Below, piece by piece: positions 24,396-32,638 of a stretch of DNA of 64,000 bases. The notes under the pieces are model-generated. The model had not been told where the DNA came from. It worked only from the letters and a program-made list of their open reading frames with translations, and did no database searches. The stretch's first letter is position 1. Every line of letters begins with the position of its first letter. This DNA comes from Hallerella sp963629575 (GTDB lineage: Bacteria > Fibrobacterota > Fibrobacteria > Fibrobacterales > Fibrobacteraceae): the NCBI GenBank assembly GCA_963629575.1, contig CAVGIM010000001.1:1-64000 (forward strand), given 5' to 3'. Both the position numbers and the translations under genes were made by a program.

Positions 24396-25400
24396 TTACT
24401 TGATCGATGTCGTGAGCCTTGCCGCAAGCGCAACGTCCGAGATTTCCCTTTCGCTGTAGAGCGTGACTTGCGCCTTGCTTCGGGAACCGATTTTCTTGAC
24501 AAGTCCCACGGCCCATCCGAGTTCGTCGGCGTCCTTGTTCAACTCGTCGCGATCCTTGATGTATTCGATTTCGACAAACGCCTTGTCCAGGATTCCGGCG
24601 GTCGGAAATTCTACGCCGGCATAGACGGGAAAGTATTGGGTGTCCTGGGCGTAATCGGGAGCTTTCGCGGTTTTTTCCTGGATGCTTTCGGCATTTACGT
24701 CCTTGTCCTTTCCGGTGATGATGGCCGCGGCTTCGCCATAGACTAGGAACTTGTTGGAAAGCTTGACGTTTGCCCGCAGGCTTCCACGATGTGTCAGCAC
24801 GGCGGTGTATTGGACAGGATCGATAACGTTTGAGCGATATCCCAATCCGAGCTGGAACGAATTGTTCAGCTTGAAATTGTCGGTCACGCGGACGTATCCG
24901 GAATTGAAATTGCCGTCTTCGGTGGCGAGCATGACGTTCAGCTGGTTTGCGCCTTTCTTCCAGCCGAGTTCAAAGGCATCGTGCGAGTAGTCGCGTCCGA
25001 GAAATCCGCGCTTGGAAATATCCTTGTCCAGGTAAGCGCCAAAGTTTCCCGCGCCTTCCGTATCCGTTTTCCAGTGGCCGAATTTCAGATTCAGTCCGAG
25101 GTCTTTCCACTTGTAGTTTCCGTAGTAGGTGTCTGCCTGGAATCTGTCGGCGCCGCCGTTAAAGTAAGGCGCATACATGCGGATTGTCACCTTGGCGTCG
25201 AAGGATTCGGAAGAGTAGCTTCCGCCAAAGTTCGCGCGGAAGTAGAACCCGTCTAGATTGTTGTCCTTGTCATTGTCGTAGAAAGCCTTCGATGCTTGAG
25301 TCTGGATGTTTCCGTCGAGATCGAAATTCTCGCTTTCCGCGTTGGCGATTCCGAACGTGGAAATCGCGGCGAGAAGAATGCAGGTGTTTTTCAGTGTCAT
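24396..25400 (-). CDS. Outer-membrane beta-barrel, putative phosphate porin
   Basis: This 334-residue protein has a signal peptide (ending GIANA) and alternating amphipathic strands with aromatic girdle residues (FYFRANFGGSYSSESFDAKVTIRMY, YYGNYKWKDLGLNLKFGHWK), ending in a strand before TTSIK. It is the first gene of a pstC-pstA-pstB-phoU run and divergent from pstS, so a phosphate-selective role like OprP is inferred. No sequence similarity to OprP is claimed. It has a good AAGGAG site before ATG 25400. Confidence 0.7.
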   Translation of the reverse strand: MTLKNTCILLAAISTFGIANAESENFDLDGNIQTQASKAFYDNDKDNNLDGFYFRANFGGSYSSESFDAKVTIRMYAPYFNGGADRFQADTYYGNYKWKDLGLNLKFGHWKTDTEGAGNFGAYLDKDISKRGFLGRDYSHDAFELGWKKGANQLNVMLATEDGNFNSGYVRVTDNFKLNNSFQLGLGYRSNVIDPVQYTAVLTHRGSLRANVKLSNKFLVYGEAAAIITGKDKDVNAESIQEKTAKAPDYAQDTQYFPVYAGVEFPTAGILDKAFVEIEYIKDRDELNKDADELGWAVGLVKKIGSRSKAQVTLYSEREISDVALAARLTTSIK

Positions 25401-25540
25401 TGTAAACTCCTTTGGGGTAAACCCTTGTCTTGAATGACGCCTAGAATGTAGGCTCTGCCTGTAAAAACGGAAGATGGCGAGCGGTAAAGATTTCGAGAAG
25501 AACTTGAAAAGTCTTGTCGGGATTTCCTGGAAATTTTTGA

Positions 25541-25585
25541 CTTTACATGGAATTTACGCTTGGCATCTCGAGACCTTTACATGGA
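25541..25585 (+). promoter_or_regulatory. Direct repeats upstream of pstS (candidate phosphate-response sites)
   Basis: CTTTACATGGA occurs at 25541-25551 and again at 25575-25585, 34 nt apart. Both lie in the 234-nt divergent region between the porin and pstS. They could bind a PhoB-like regulator, but they do not match the E. coli Pho box closely. Confidence 0.4.
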
Positions 25586-25634
25586 CGTTTTACCTTGTCG
25601 CTGTCACTTGAAACCATATACAAGGAGTATTCAA

Positions 25635-26519
25635 ATGAACAAGACAACTCTCGTCGCTTGCATCGCAAGCCTAGTCCTGATGGCGATTCTCGCCTCCTGC
25701 AATGACGATGGCGGAAAATCGCGAAAAACGGACAGTGCAAAAAGGCAGACTGAAATTTCGGTGATTACGCGCGAAGCCGGTTCCGGAACGCGTGACGCCT
25801 TTGCGGAACTGGTCGGAACGCTTGTCAAGGAAAATGGAAAAAAGAAGGATATCACGACGAAGGAAGCGCTCACGATAGACGGGACGCAGGGCGTCATGTC
25901 AACGGTCGCGGGCAACGAATACGCCATCGGATACATCTCCCTCGGATCGCTAAACGGCACGGTCAAGGCGATGAAAATCGACGGCGTGGAACCGACCAAG
26001 GAAAACGTGAAGAATGCGGCCTATTCGATTTCGCGCCCGTTCAACATCGCGACGAAAGGCGAAGTCAAGGGAATCGCCAAGGATTTCATCGATTTTGTCA
26101 TGAGTGCCGACGGACAGAAAATCGTCGATGAAAATGGCTACGTAAGCGTTGTCGATGGAAAACCCTATAAAAGCAAGAAGTTAAAGGGAAAGATTGTCAT
26201 TGCGGGATCTTCGAGCGTCTCGCCGGTGATGGAAAAACTGAAGGAAGCCTATGTACGCCTGAATCCGGACGTGGAAATCGAAATCCAGACGAACGATTCC
26301 TCTTCGGGAATGCTCGCCGCTAGGGAAGGGACCTGCGATATTGGCATGGCCAGCCGAAACCTGAAAGCGAGCGAAAGCGAAGTGCTTACCGGGCTGACGA
26401 TTGCGCGCGACGGAATCGCCGTGATCGTGAACCGTCAAAATGCGATTTCCGATATGCCGCTTTCCAGGCTTCGCGAAATCTACACGGGAAGTCTCCGCTT
26501 CTGGGAACAGGTACAATAA
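25635..26519 (+). CDS. pstS: Phosphate-binding protein PstS with permuted halves
   Basis: This 294-residue lipoprotein (lipobox LASC) carries both PBP halves in reversed order. The usual C-terminal half comes first (about residues 38-175: ITREAGSGTRDAFAELVG, AIGYISLGSLNG, FIDFVMSADGQKIVDENGY). The usual N-terminal half follows (about 188-294: IVIAGSSSVSPVMEKLKEAY, CDIGMASRNLK, REIYTGSLRFWEQV). The break falls at the normal inter-domain hinge. It is not a frameshift: one frame with a normal stop covers both halves. I recall similarly ordered PstS sequences in gut Clostridia, so lateral transfer is possible. AAGGAG precedes ATG 25635. Confidence 0.88.
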   Translation: MNKTTLVACIASLVLMAILASCNDDGGKSRKTDSAKRQTEISVITREAGSGTRDAFAELVGTLVKENGKKKDITTKEALTIDGTQGVMSTVAGNEYAIGYISLGSLNGTVKAMKIDGVEPTKENVKNAAYSISRPFNIATKGEVKGIAKDFIDFVMSADGQKIVDENGYVSVVDGKPYKSKKLKGKIVIAGSSSVSPVMEKLKEAYVRLNPDVEIEIQTNDSSSGMLAAREGTCDIGMASRNLKASESEVLTGLTIARDGIAVIVNRQNAISDMPLSRLREIYTGSLRFWEQVQ

Positions 26520-26596
26520 AAGATAAGCGATTGTAATTTAATTGGGCTTGTTTTGAAATCCTCGTGCTTCATGGGGATTTTTCTATTTTAAAGCCC

Positions 26597-27304
26597 GTGA
26601 AAAGTCAGGCGGTAGTTTTAAACGCATTCAAGGCCGCGTTCCCCTATACGGTTCCCATCTTTGCGGGATTTTGGTTCTTGGGATTGACTTACGGCGTCTA
26701 TATGAACGTGTCGGGTTTCCACTTTCTTTATCCGATGTTCATGAGCGTTCTGATCTTTGCCGGTTCGATGGAATTTGTCGCGGCGAACCTGCTTCTGGGG
26801 GCGTTCAATCCGCTGCAGGCGTTTCTCTTGACGCTGATGATCAATGCGAGACATCTGTTTTACGGCATTTCGATGCTCGACCGCTTTCGAGACACGGGAA
26901 TCAAGAAGCTGTATCTGATCTATGGAATGTGCGACGAGACGTTTTCCGTCAACTATACCGCAAAGATTCCCGAAGGCGTCGATCGCGGATGGTTTATGTT
27001 CTGGGTCACCTTGTTGAACCAGCTGTATTGGGTTTCGGGGGCAACCCTCGGCGGCATTTTCGGCTCGTTTGTACGCATCGATACAAGGGGCTTGGGCTTT
27101 GCGATGACCGCGATGTTTGTCGTCATCTTCATGGAACAGTGGATAAAGGAAAAGAATCATTCTAGCGCACTAATCGGTTTTGCGGTATCGGGAATTTCGC
27201 TTGCGATTTTTGGAAGCGAAAACTTTATCGTGCCATCGATGGTCTTGATTCTCGGGACGCTTTCCGTATTGCGCAAGCCTCTAGAAAGGATGGGCGTCGA
27301 ATGA
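26597..27304 (+). CDS. azlC: AzlC-family branched-chain amino-acid exporter subunit
   Basis: This 235-residue membrane protein has the AzlC features FPYTVPIFAGFWFLGLTYGVYM, FAGSMEFVAANLL and INARHLFYGISML. With AzlD it forms an exporter of branched-chain amino acids or analogues. I chose GTG 26597, 5 nt after a TATTTTAA element. An earlier GTG at 26564 would lie upstream of that promoter. Confidence 0.9.
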   Translation: MKSQAVVLNAFKAAFPYTVPIFAGFWFLGLTYGVYMNVSGFHFLYPMFMSVLIFAGSMEFVAANLLLGAFNPLQAFLLTLMINARHLFYGISMLDRFRDTGIKKLYLIYGMCDETFSVNYTAKIPEGVDRGWFMFWVTLLNQLYWVSGATLGGIFGSFVRIDTRGLGFAMTAMFVVIFMEQWIKEKNHSSALIGFAVSGISLAIFGSENFIVPSMVLILGTLSVLRKPLERMGVE

Positions 27305-27633
27305 CTTTTTCCGAGCAAGCGATAACGATCGCCGCTGTCGTCGTCGGAACGCTCCTTACGCGTTTTCTGCCTTTCCTCGTCTTTCCGTCGGGAAAGCCCA
27401 CTCCGAAATATATCCGCTATCTTGGAAAGGTTCTTGCATCGGCCGTGTTTGCCCTTTTGATTGTTTACTGCCTCAAGGACGTTTCGTGGCTGGATGGGAC
27501 GCATGGAATACCCGAAATTTTGGGAATTGCGGTAACCGCCGCGCTTCATCTATGGAAACGCCAGATGCTTCTTTCGATTGCGGGGGGAACGGTTTTTTAT
27601 ATGTCGCTTGTCCAGTTTGTCTTTGTGGCGTGA
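27301..27633 (+). CDS. azlD: AzlD-family transporter subunit
   Basis: This 110-residue protein has three to four membrane segments and the AzlD pattern TLLTRFLPFLVF...YLGKVLASAVFALLIVYCLKD. It overlaps azlC by 4 nt and is its small partner. Confidence 0.9.
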   Translation: MTFSEQAITIAAVVVGTLLTRFLPFLVFPSGKPTPKYIRYLGKVLASAVFALLIVYCLKDVSWLDGTHGIPEILGIAVTAALHLWKRQMLLSIAGGTVFYMSLVQFVFVA

Positions 27634-27634
27634 C

Positions 27635-28219
27635 ATGTCCGCTTGCGACTGGTTTCTGCAAAACCCGATAGCGAAGGCTTACCACGATAAGGAATGGGGA
27701 TTCCCTGTCCATGACGACAGGAAAATGTTCGAATATCTGCTGATGGAATCGATGAGCTGTGGACTTTCGTGGATGCTGATGCTTTGCAAGCGAAAGGTTT
27801 TTGCCGAGTGCTTTGCGAATTTTGATTTTGAGAAGGTGGCGAGGTTTTCGGAAGAGGATATTCGGCGAATCCTGGAAACGCCGGGAATGATCCGCTCCGA
27901 GCGTAAAGTCCGCGCGATGGTTTCCAATGCGAAATCCTTTTTGAATGTGCGAAAGGAATACGGCTCGTTCTGCGATTATCTCTGGAGCTTTACCGATGGA
28001 AAGCCCCTTGTCTCTCGAAAACTTCAGAACGGAATTTTGGAAACCCGCAACGATTTGTCGGATGAAATCGCCAAAGATTTGAAAAAACGCGGATTTAAAT
28101 ACCTAGGGAGCGTGATTCTTTATTCGCATTTGCAGGGCGTAGGAATTTTTAACGCCCATGCTCCGGATTGTCCCTGCTATAAAAAATTGCTTGCAATGTC
28201 CCGGGTGGAAGTAAGATGA
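27635..28219 (+). CDS. tag: 3-methyladenine DNA glycosylase I
   Basis: This 194-residue protein matches E. coli TAG residue for residue at its key sites: zinc ligands C4, H17, H175 and C179, and catalytic E38 (LLMESMSCGLSW). It removes 3-methyladenine from alkylated DNA. ATG 27635 starts 1 nt after the azlD stop and is needed to keep C4 in place. Confidence 0.95.
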   Translation: MSACDWFLQNPIAKAYHDKEWGFPVHDDRKMFEYLLMESMSCGLSWMLMLCKRKVFAECFANFDFEKVARFSEEDIRRILETPGMIRSERKVRAMVSNAKSFLNVRKEYGSFCDYLWSFTDGKPLVSRKLQNGILETRNDLSDEIAKDLKKRGFKYLGSVILYSHLQGVGIFNAHAPDCPCYKKLLAMSRVEVR

Positions 28220-28353
28220 AAAAGTCAAAAAAATCGACCTGTTGAAAGGACCGCTTTGGAAGCAAATTCTCGCATTTGCGCTTGTGATTTGTTATTATAT
28301 TACGAAAAAACAGGTTTTTCGCTTGCCAAATTAAAATTTCAAAGTGAGTTCTC

Positions 28354-29106
28354 ATGAGACTGTTTTCCTGGAATGTTGCCGGATTTCGCGCTTGCCTTAA
28401 AAAAGGATTTTCCGGATTTTTCGCCGCAGCCGATGCGGATGTCTTTTGCCTGCAGGAAGTCAAGGCGGAAATGTCGCAAATCGATTTTCATCCGCAGGGG
28501 TATCGGGAATATCTTTTCCCGGCCAAGAGAAAAGGCTACTCGGGAACGCTTGTTTACAGCCGAACGGAACCGCTCGACGTGCTGTATGGATACGGCGAAC
28601 AGGAATACGATGACGAAGGCCGTTCGATCACCGTCGAATACGAGAACTTTTACCTGGTGACGGTCTATGTTCCCAATGTCAAGCGCGACCTTTCCCGCCT
28701 GGTATCCCGAATGAATTTCGAGGAAACCTTCAAGGCCTATCTGCACTTGCTCGAAAGAAAAAAGCCCGTCGTCGTGTGTGGGGACATGAATGTCGCGCAC
28801 GAGGAAATCGACATCTGCAACGCTCGGGCAAATCGCGGCCACGCAGGATTTACCGACGAGGAACGCGGCAAGTTCTCGGAGCTTCTGGCAAGTGGATTCG
28901 TCGATACGTTTCGGACGCTTTATCCGCAAAAAGTCCAATACAGCTGGTGGAGCTATCTTGGGCACGCCCGAGAGCATAATTCCGGTTGGCGGCTGGATTA
29001 TTTTCTTGTTTCGGAAAATATCTTCCCGCTTGTCAAGGATTCCAGAATTTACGATGAAGTTTTCGGCAGCGACCATTGCCCGGTAGGAATCGAGCTGGAT
29101 CTTTAG
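28354..29106 (+). CDS. xthA: Exodeoxyribonuclease III family AP endonuclease
   Basis: This 250-residue protein has the metal-site motifs FSWNVAG, LQEVKAE, CGDMNVAHEEID and the terminal GSDHCPV. It cleaves at abasic sites and acts after glycosylases such as the neighbouring TAG. Length and order of motifs are normal for the family. Confidence 0.96.
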   Translation: MRLFSWNVAGFRACLKKGFSGFFAAADADVFCLQEVKAEMSQIDFHPQGYREYLFPAKRKGYSGTLVYSRTEPLDVLYGYGEQEYDDEGRSITVEYENFYLVTVYVPNVKRDLSRLVSRMNFEETFKAYLHLLERKKPVVVCGDMNVAHEEIDICNARANRGHAGFTDEERGKFSELLASGFVDTFRTLYPQKVQYSWWSYLGHAREHNSGWRLDYFLVSENIFPLVKDSRIYDEVFGSDHCPVGIELDL

Positions 29107-29197
29107 GTCGCCACGGAAAAATTCGGTTTCCAAAATCCTGCCATCGCGTAGTCGCCTCGAATTTTCTTCACCAAGGTGATTTTAGCGGTTTCCTTTG
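29104..29197. repeat. Dispersed palindromic repeat, degenerate copy
   Basis: A diverged copy: it begins TAGGTCGCCACGG right at the xthA stop and ends AAGGTGATTTTAGCGGTTTCC, with AATTTTCTTCACCAAGG matching the right half of other copies. It occupies the space between the convergent xthA and the transporter gene. Confidence 0.5.
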
Positions 29198-29205
29198 GGA
29201 AGTCG

Positions 29206-30873
29206 TCAGACGCTCAATAGGAGAATGGCGAGGACCTGTGCCGTCAGGATGCGAAGGAGCATCGTGAGCGGATAGACGGACGCATAGGCGACATTTGTCG
29301 CTTCGGAAGAGGAAAGTCCGTTCGCGAAAGCGAGCGCGGGAGGATCGGTCATCGAACCGGCAATCATTCCGCAGAGGCTCAGGTAGTTTATCTTGAAGAC
29401 GAGCTTTCCGATGATCCCGGCTATCATCAGGGGAATAAACGTGATGAGCGCCGCGAGTCCCATGTAGTAGAAGCCGTCCCCGTTCAGAAGAACGTCAAAG
29501 AAGCGGATTCCCGCGTTGAGTCCGACGCACGTGAGAAACAGCGTAATGCCGAGTTCCCGGAGCATCAGGTTCGCGCTTGCCGCCATGAAAAAGTTCAAGG
29601 GACCGATTTTCCGCTTGCGCGAAAGAAGAATCGCGATGACTAGCGGTCCGCCGGCAAGTCCAAGCTTTAGCGGAGTGGGCATCCCGGGAATGGCGATGGG
29701 AATCGATCCGACGATGACGCCGATAAAGATTCCGAGGAACGCCGGCAGAATTTCGGGATGTTCCAGCGCCTTGAGCGAGTCGCCGAGTTCCTTGGCTACC
29801 GCGTCGATTCCTTCTGTCGGGCCGACGACCAGAAGCTTGTCCGCAAATTTAAGCCGAAGATCCAGTCGCCCGGTAAACTTGAACTCTCCGCGAACCACGC
29901 GGCTTACGGTTACGCCATAGCGCTCCGGAAATCCCAGCGACCCGATGGTCTTGCCGAGCATTTTCTTGCTTGTCACGAGAATGCTGCGGGTTTCGAGCTT
30001 CGACGCGATTTTCGTGATGGGCGCAGTGAGCTTCGAACCGATGACCTTTTCCATGGTGCGGACCGCTTCGGGCATTCCCACGATATGGACCTTGTCGCCT
30101 TCTTCGATGACGGTCTTTCCGTTTGGCGTAAAGATGTTCTCTCCGCGCAAGAGACGCGTGATGACGACTCCGCTAGAAATCAGGTCGGGAATTTCCTTGA
30201 TAGGGACGCCGAAAAGATTCTTGTTTTCGACAAGAAGGCTTGCCGATACGATTTCCGAACGGGTGGCCGCGATTTCCTTGGCGTAGTCGTCGCTGGCATT
30301 CGCTGGATTCTGCCTAAAGATCACCCGGACGAGAATCATCACCAGGATGATGCCGATGACGCCGAACGGATAGGCGACCGCGTAGCCGATTCCGGTGAGA
30401 GAGGTGTCCATTCCCGTTGCCGCCAAGGCGGAATTGGCCGCTCCGAGCGAAGGCGTGTTGGTGACGGCACCGCAAAGCATACCGATAAGAACGGGGACGT
30501 TATTGCGCAGGTCCGTGAAAAAGTAGATGCACAGCGTGACGATGACGCCCATGAGAACGATGCTTGCCGCAAGAATGTTCAGTACAAGCCCGTGCCGCCG
30601 AATGGAATCGATGAATCCCGGCCCGACCTGCATTCCGATGGTATAGACGAACAGGATCAATCCAAATTCCTGGATGAAGTGGAGAACGCCCGGCTCGATG
30701 CGAAGTCCCAGGTGCCCCAGGACAATGCCGACGAAAAGCGCGCCGGCGCCACCGAGGCTGATTCCCTTGACCTTGATTTTTCCTATCATCAGACCCAGAG
30801 CCGCCGTAACGGATAGGACGATAACCTGTTCAGCGACCGAAGGCTTTGTAAAGAGATCGATTAGCCATTGCAT
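29206..30873 (-). CDS. AspT/YbjL-type transporter with TrkA-C domains
   Basis: This 555-residue protein has two membrane halves, each with an AspT/YidE duplication motif (GGAGALFVGIVLGHLG and GGPLVIAILLSRKRKIGPL). Between them are two RCK/TrkA_C regulatory domains (about 200-280 and 290-370, GVVITRLLRGENIFTPN and GVTVSRVVRGEFKFTGRL). Relatives include aspartate:alanine antiporters and anaerobic dicarboxylate carriers; the substrate here is unknown. ATG 30873 gives the usual N-terminus. A TATCTTTA element upstream overlaps an earlier in-frame ATG, ruling that start out. Confidence 0.85.
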   Translation of the reverse strand: MQWLIDLFTKPSVAEQVIVLSVTAALGLMIGKIKVKGISLGGAGALFVGIVLGHLGLRIEPGVLHFIQEFGLILFVYTIGMQVGPGFIDSIRRHGLVLNILAASIVLMGVIVTLCIYFFTDLRNNVPVLIGMLCGAVTNTPSLGAANSALAATGMDTSLTGIGYAVAYPFGVIGIILVMILVRVIFRQNPANASDDYAKEIAATRSEIVSASLLVENKNLFGVPIKEIPDLISSGVVITRLLRGENIFTPNGKTVIEEGDKVHIVGMPEAVRTMEKVIGSKLTAPITKIASKLETRSILVTSKKMLGKTIGSLGFPERYGVTVSRVVRGEFKFTGRLDLRLKFADKLLVVGPTEGIDAVAKELGDSLKALEHPEILPAFLGIFIGVIVGSIPIAIPGMPTPLKLGLAGGPLVIAILLSRKRKIGPLNFFMAASANLMLRELGITLFLTCVGLNAGIRFFDVLLNGDGFYYMGLAALITFIPLMIAGIIGKLVFKINYLSLCGMIAGSMTDPPALAFANGLSSSEATNVAYASVYPLTMLLRILTAQVLAILLLSV

Positions 30874-30979
30874 ATTTGTTTCCGGTTTCCTTGAAGGATT
30901 TCTGGTTACGGCAAAATTTAGCTGCATAAAGATAGAACCCTCTTTTTCTTTTGACTAATAATTTTCATCTATTGAAGTT

Positions 30980-30994
30980 ATCATTTTAAATGAT
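30980..30994. promoter_or_regulatory. 15-bp palindrome, copy upstream of lysR
   Basis: ATCATTTTAAATGAT is a perfect palindrome between the divergent transporter gene and lysR. An identical copy lies on the other side of lysR (31983-31997). It is probably the LysR binding site. Confidence 0.6.
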
Positions 30995-31044
30995 TGATTT
31001 GAAATAATTTGATTGTTTATCGTGATGAAGTGCCATGAAAAATC

Positions 31045-31052
31045 TATAATTG
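31045..31052 (+). promoter_or_regulatory. TATAATTG promoter element, 4 nt before lysR
   Basis: A TAnnTTTG-like element (one mismatch) followed by GGGT and ATG 31057. Confidence 0.5.
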
Positions 31053-31056
31053 GGGT

Positions 31057-31941
31057 ATGGAACTCACCCAATTGCGATATTTTCTGGAAGTCGCCCGAAC
31101 GGAACACATGACGCAAAGCGCCAAGAATCTTTGCATCGTCCAGCCGGCATTGACGCAATCCATTCACAAGCTCGAAGACGAACTGGGCGTCTCCCTGTTT
31201 AAAAACCAGGGAAGAAATATCAAGCTCACGGAAAACGGGCGATTCCTTTACGAAAGATTGCGACCGATCTATGAAGAACTGGTGTCCCTTCCGCAGCTAT
31301 TGCGCGACAGTGCGGAAAAGCAAAACAACAACGTCACGCTAAATGTCCTTGCCGCTTCGACGCTCATCACGCAGGCGATCATCGAATACAGGCAAGACAA
31401 TCACGACCTGAATATCGACCTGATTCAAAACGAAGAGACGAAGGCCTTTGACATCTGCGTCCGAACCTATGCCTCGTACAATCCGGCGCTTGACCGCATC
31501 GAAAGCGACGAGACCTTTATTTCTTCGGAAAGGATTTTCCTCGCGGTTCCCAATACGGCGGAATATCGAAAGCAGAACGAAATATCCCTGTTCGACGTGA
31601 AGGAAAAGTTTATCGGGCTTTACGGCTCCAAACAGTACCGGAAAATTTGCAACGAGCTTTGCGAAAGCGTCGGATTCAAGACGAACGTGACGTTCGAAAG
31701 CGACAATGTCCTGGCGGTCAAGGAAGCGATTGCCGCGGGAATCGGCGTCGGATTCTGGCCGGAAATCTCCTGGGGAAAAATGGATCACAAGAAAATCCGT
31801 CTCCTGAAAATCACCGATGCGAATTTCAAGAGGGACATTGTCATTTCCCTGCGCCGCAACAAAGAGGACAATACGAACATGGAGACGTTCTATCGCTTCT
31901 TGACGCATTACGTCAAGTGTCGGCGGCGAAAATCCGTCTGA
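31057..31941 (+). CDS. LysR-family transcriptional regulator
   Basis: This 294-residue protein has the LysR winged-helix N-terminus (MELTQLRYFLEVARTEHMTQSAKNL, ALTQSIHKLEDELGVSLFKNQGRNIKLT) and a C-terminal substrate-binding domain. The effector is unknown. Identical 15-bp palindromes on both sides suggest control of itself, the divergent transporter and the FISUMP lipoprotein downstream. Confidence 0.93.
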   Translation: MELTQLRYFLEVARTEHMTQSAKNLCIVQPALTQSIHKLEDELGVSLFKNQGRNIKLTENGRFLYERLRPIYEELVSLPQLLRDSAEKQNNNVTLNVLAASTLITQAIIEYRQDNHDLNIDLIQNEETKAFDICVRTYASYNPALDRIESDETFISSERIFLAVPNTAEYRKQNEISLFDVKEKFIGLYGSKQYRKICNELCESVGFKTNVTFESDNVLAVKEAIAAGIGVGFWPEISWGKMDHKKIRLLKITDANFKRDIVISLRRNKEDNTNMETFYRFLTHYVKCRRRKSV

Positions 31942-31982
31942 CGTCCGGAAACCGCGAATCGATAGCTGCGGATGATAGTTTT

Positions 31983-31997
31983 ATCATTTTAAATGAT
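31983..31997. promoter_or_regulatory. 15-bp palindrome, copy downstream of lysR
   Basis: ATCATTTTAAATGAT, identical to 30980-30994. It also belongs to a wider inverted repeat: TTTATCATTTT (31981-31991) with AAAATGATAAA (32008-32018). It lies about 65 nt upstream of the TATCTTTG promoter element (32061-32068) of the next gene. Confidence 0.6.
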
Positions 31998-32100
31998 TAT
32001 ATACTCAAAAATGATAAATCCTTGAAAAATAAAGTATTAGTCGGAAAATTCGGTTGCTTCTATCTTTGGCGGCGGAAAATACAACAGATAGGAGTTTTCC

Positions 32101-32622
32101 ATGAAAAAGTTCTTTTCCCTTGCGGTCTTTGCGATGGCTCTTGTCGCTTGCGATGGAGCCCACCGGTGCGAGTTCGACGAACAGGAACAGGTTTTGCGTT
32201 GCCCGGAAAGAAATTACAGGACTGTCTCGATCCTGGGCAAGAACTGGTTCGCGGAAAATGCGCGTTTCTTTACGGATTTCAGCTACTGCTACGATAACGA
32301 TTTCAAGATGTGCGGCAAATACGGTCGCTTCTACACCTGGGAATCGTCGAAAAAGGCGTGCCCCGAGGGATGGCGCGTTCCGACAAGGGCGGAATTCGAG
32401 GAACTTCTCCAGTATGGCGAATTCGAAAAGCTGGACTTGGTCCATGCGGGATTTCGCTACTATGAAGACGAATATGTCGATAAGGGAAAGAGCGATCGCT
32501 TCTGGACTGCTGACGAATACGACGGTGCCCGCGCCTTCATGGTGAATGCCGATAGCGAAAATGTCCTGACGGAACATCTGAACAAGTCGATTGCCGCATC
32601 GATCCGTTGCGTCCAGGAATAG
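32101..32622 (+). CDS. FISUMP-domain lipoprotein
   Basis: This 173-residue protein has a lipoprotein signal (lipobox ALVAC, Cys near residue 17) and one FISUMP domain. The markers are ILGKNWFAENARF, SYCYDNDFKMCGKYGRFYTWESSKKACPEGWRVPTRAEFEEL and the terminal SIAASIRCVQE. These domains are surface-exposed in Fibrobacter and of unknown function. The promoter element TATCTTTG (32061-32068) and TAGGAG site are clear. Confidence 0.88.
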   Translation: MKKFFSLAVFAMALVACDGAHRCEFDEQEQVLRCPERNYRTVSILGKNWFAENARFFTDFSYCYDNDFKMCGKYGRFYTWESSKKACPEGWRVPTRAEFEELLQYGEFEKLDLVHAGFRYYEDEYVDKGKSDRFWTADEYDGARAFMVNADSENVLTEHLNKSIAASIRCVQE

Positions 32623-32638
32623 TTTCGAGGGTTTTGTC

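Noticed and set aside
25635..26519. Frameshift or assembly join as an explanation for the swapped PstS halves
   Set aside because: Both halves lie in one continuous frame with a normal signal peptide and stop, and the junction falls at the natural hinge.
29758..30816. Long plus-strand frame opposite the AspT/YbjL-type transporter
   Set aside because: The antisense frame has no motif; the minus strand encodes a clear two-repeat transporter with TrkA-C domains.
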